Both the position numbers and the translations under genes were made by a program. The notes beneath the pieces are model-generated. The model was not told where the DNA came from. It saw only the letters and a list, made by a program, of their open reading frames with translations, and did no database searches. 64,000 nucleotides of DNA, taken from positions 74,909,056-74,973,055 of the forward strand of contig NC_135506.1 in assembly GCF_052857255.1 (NCBI RefSeq). Direction: 5' to 3'. How positions within the stretch are numbered: position 1 is the stretch's first letter; every line of letters begins with the position of its first letter. Positions 63,501 to 64,000 of the stretch are shown here, piece by piece. This stretch comes from Amblyomma americanum. Lineage: Eukaryota; Arthropoda; Arachnida; Ixodida; Ixodidae.

Positions 63501-64000
63501 CTGTTAACTTTTTATTTAACCCCTCCCAATTGACTGTGGCTCTGTATCGCGTTCGTTATGACCGTGACAAGCCAATCAGCGAAGCAGATAAAGTGTAACA
63601 CAACTGACTTAAAAGAAATGTTCTGTACGTTAGCCGCAAGCGGTCGAAAAAATGGTTTATCACATACGATGAACACAGTTTTTTTAAGGCGCTTGTTGCA
63701 TCTTTCGCTTCTGTGCCCGCAAAGACAGGTCGTTGGTGGCGAGCGCTTGTTTCTCTTTTATTCTCTCTTTTCGACCATATCGTTTAATTAGTTTAGGAGC
63801 TTTTAAAGTTAAGCACCTGGTGGAGGGAAGTCAGCAATACTTCTTCAATGCTGCATGCTTTGTGAAGATGCAGGCTGCGCGGCCCTGCCAGCGTTTTTGA
63901 ATAAAACCTTTTTGAATAAAAAAAGTCCTCTCATGTTTGAAAAACAACTATTGAGTTGATAATCTCGGTAAAGTTGCGACAAAAGAGGGGAGAAGGAGGA
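60561..64000. other. No recognised feature
   Basis: About 3.4 kb with scattered frames (at most 185 codons, 61403-61960 plus) lacking recognisable motifs, signal peptides or splice patterns I can defend. AATAAA signals occur near 63900-63920, but no gene could be tied to them. Confidence 0.5.

Overview
This window is best read as a stretch of nuclear genome from a hard tick (Ixodidae). The basis is the repeat content: many copies of a roughly 320-bp tRNA-derived SINE with the organisation of ixodid SINEs such as Ruka, together with CR1/L2/Jockey-like, I-like and RTE-like LINEs, Penelope-like elements with a GIY-YIG domain, and gypsy-type LTR elements. The species was not determined. I found no intact, confidently identifiable host protein gene, no rRNA, no canonical tRNA gene and no CRISPR. 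Almost every long open frame that can be interpreted belongs to a decayed mobile element.

Layout. 1-8.5 kb: a CR1/L2-like LINE (+), an inverted SINE composite, a LINE tail, copy A of a duplicated ~2.6-kb unit (2.9-5.5 kb), a SINE, the endonuclease and ORF1 part of another LINE (-), and a Penelope-like fragment (-). 8.5-17.5 kb: an I-like LINE (-), then an I-like LINE (+) split by a complete 4.25-kb non-autonomous LTR retrotransposon (11376-15627). That element has two LTRs, a 64-bp tandem repeat carrying the primer-binding site, a gag-like remnant and a ~2.1-kb GC-rich 36-bp minisatellite that stays open in several frames. 17.5-31.2 kb: copy C (split) and copy B of the duplicated unit, invaded by SINEs, LINEs inside LINEs and a Penelope-like element. 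31-39 kb: a mostly unannotated sequence with a SINE and an RTE (-), both with clear target-site duplications. 39-43 kb: unannotated A+T-rich sequence. 43-48 kb: decayed gypsy-like gag, protease and pol on the minus strand, with pol split by a LINE that carries a 5' inversion. 49.3-49.9 kb: a LINE tail. 51.8-52.2 kb: a compact promoter-like region (two CRE palindromes, an E-box, a TATA box) feeding a short basic ORF. 54.2-56.3 kb: an inverted-repeat element next to an RTE that also carries a 5' inversion. 56.3-64 kb: mainly unannotated, with scattered SINE heads.

The parts do not form a pathway. They form a layered insertion history: the duplicated unit is oldest, SINEs and LINEs entered it, and LINEs and an LTR element entered those LINEs. 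The most unusual objects are the minisatellite-bearing non-autonomous LTR element, two independent LINE copies with twin-priming-like 5' inversions, and the three-copy duplicated unit. Boundaries not tied to a target-site duplication are approximate because all comparisons were made by eye.
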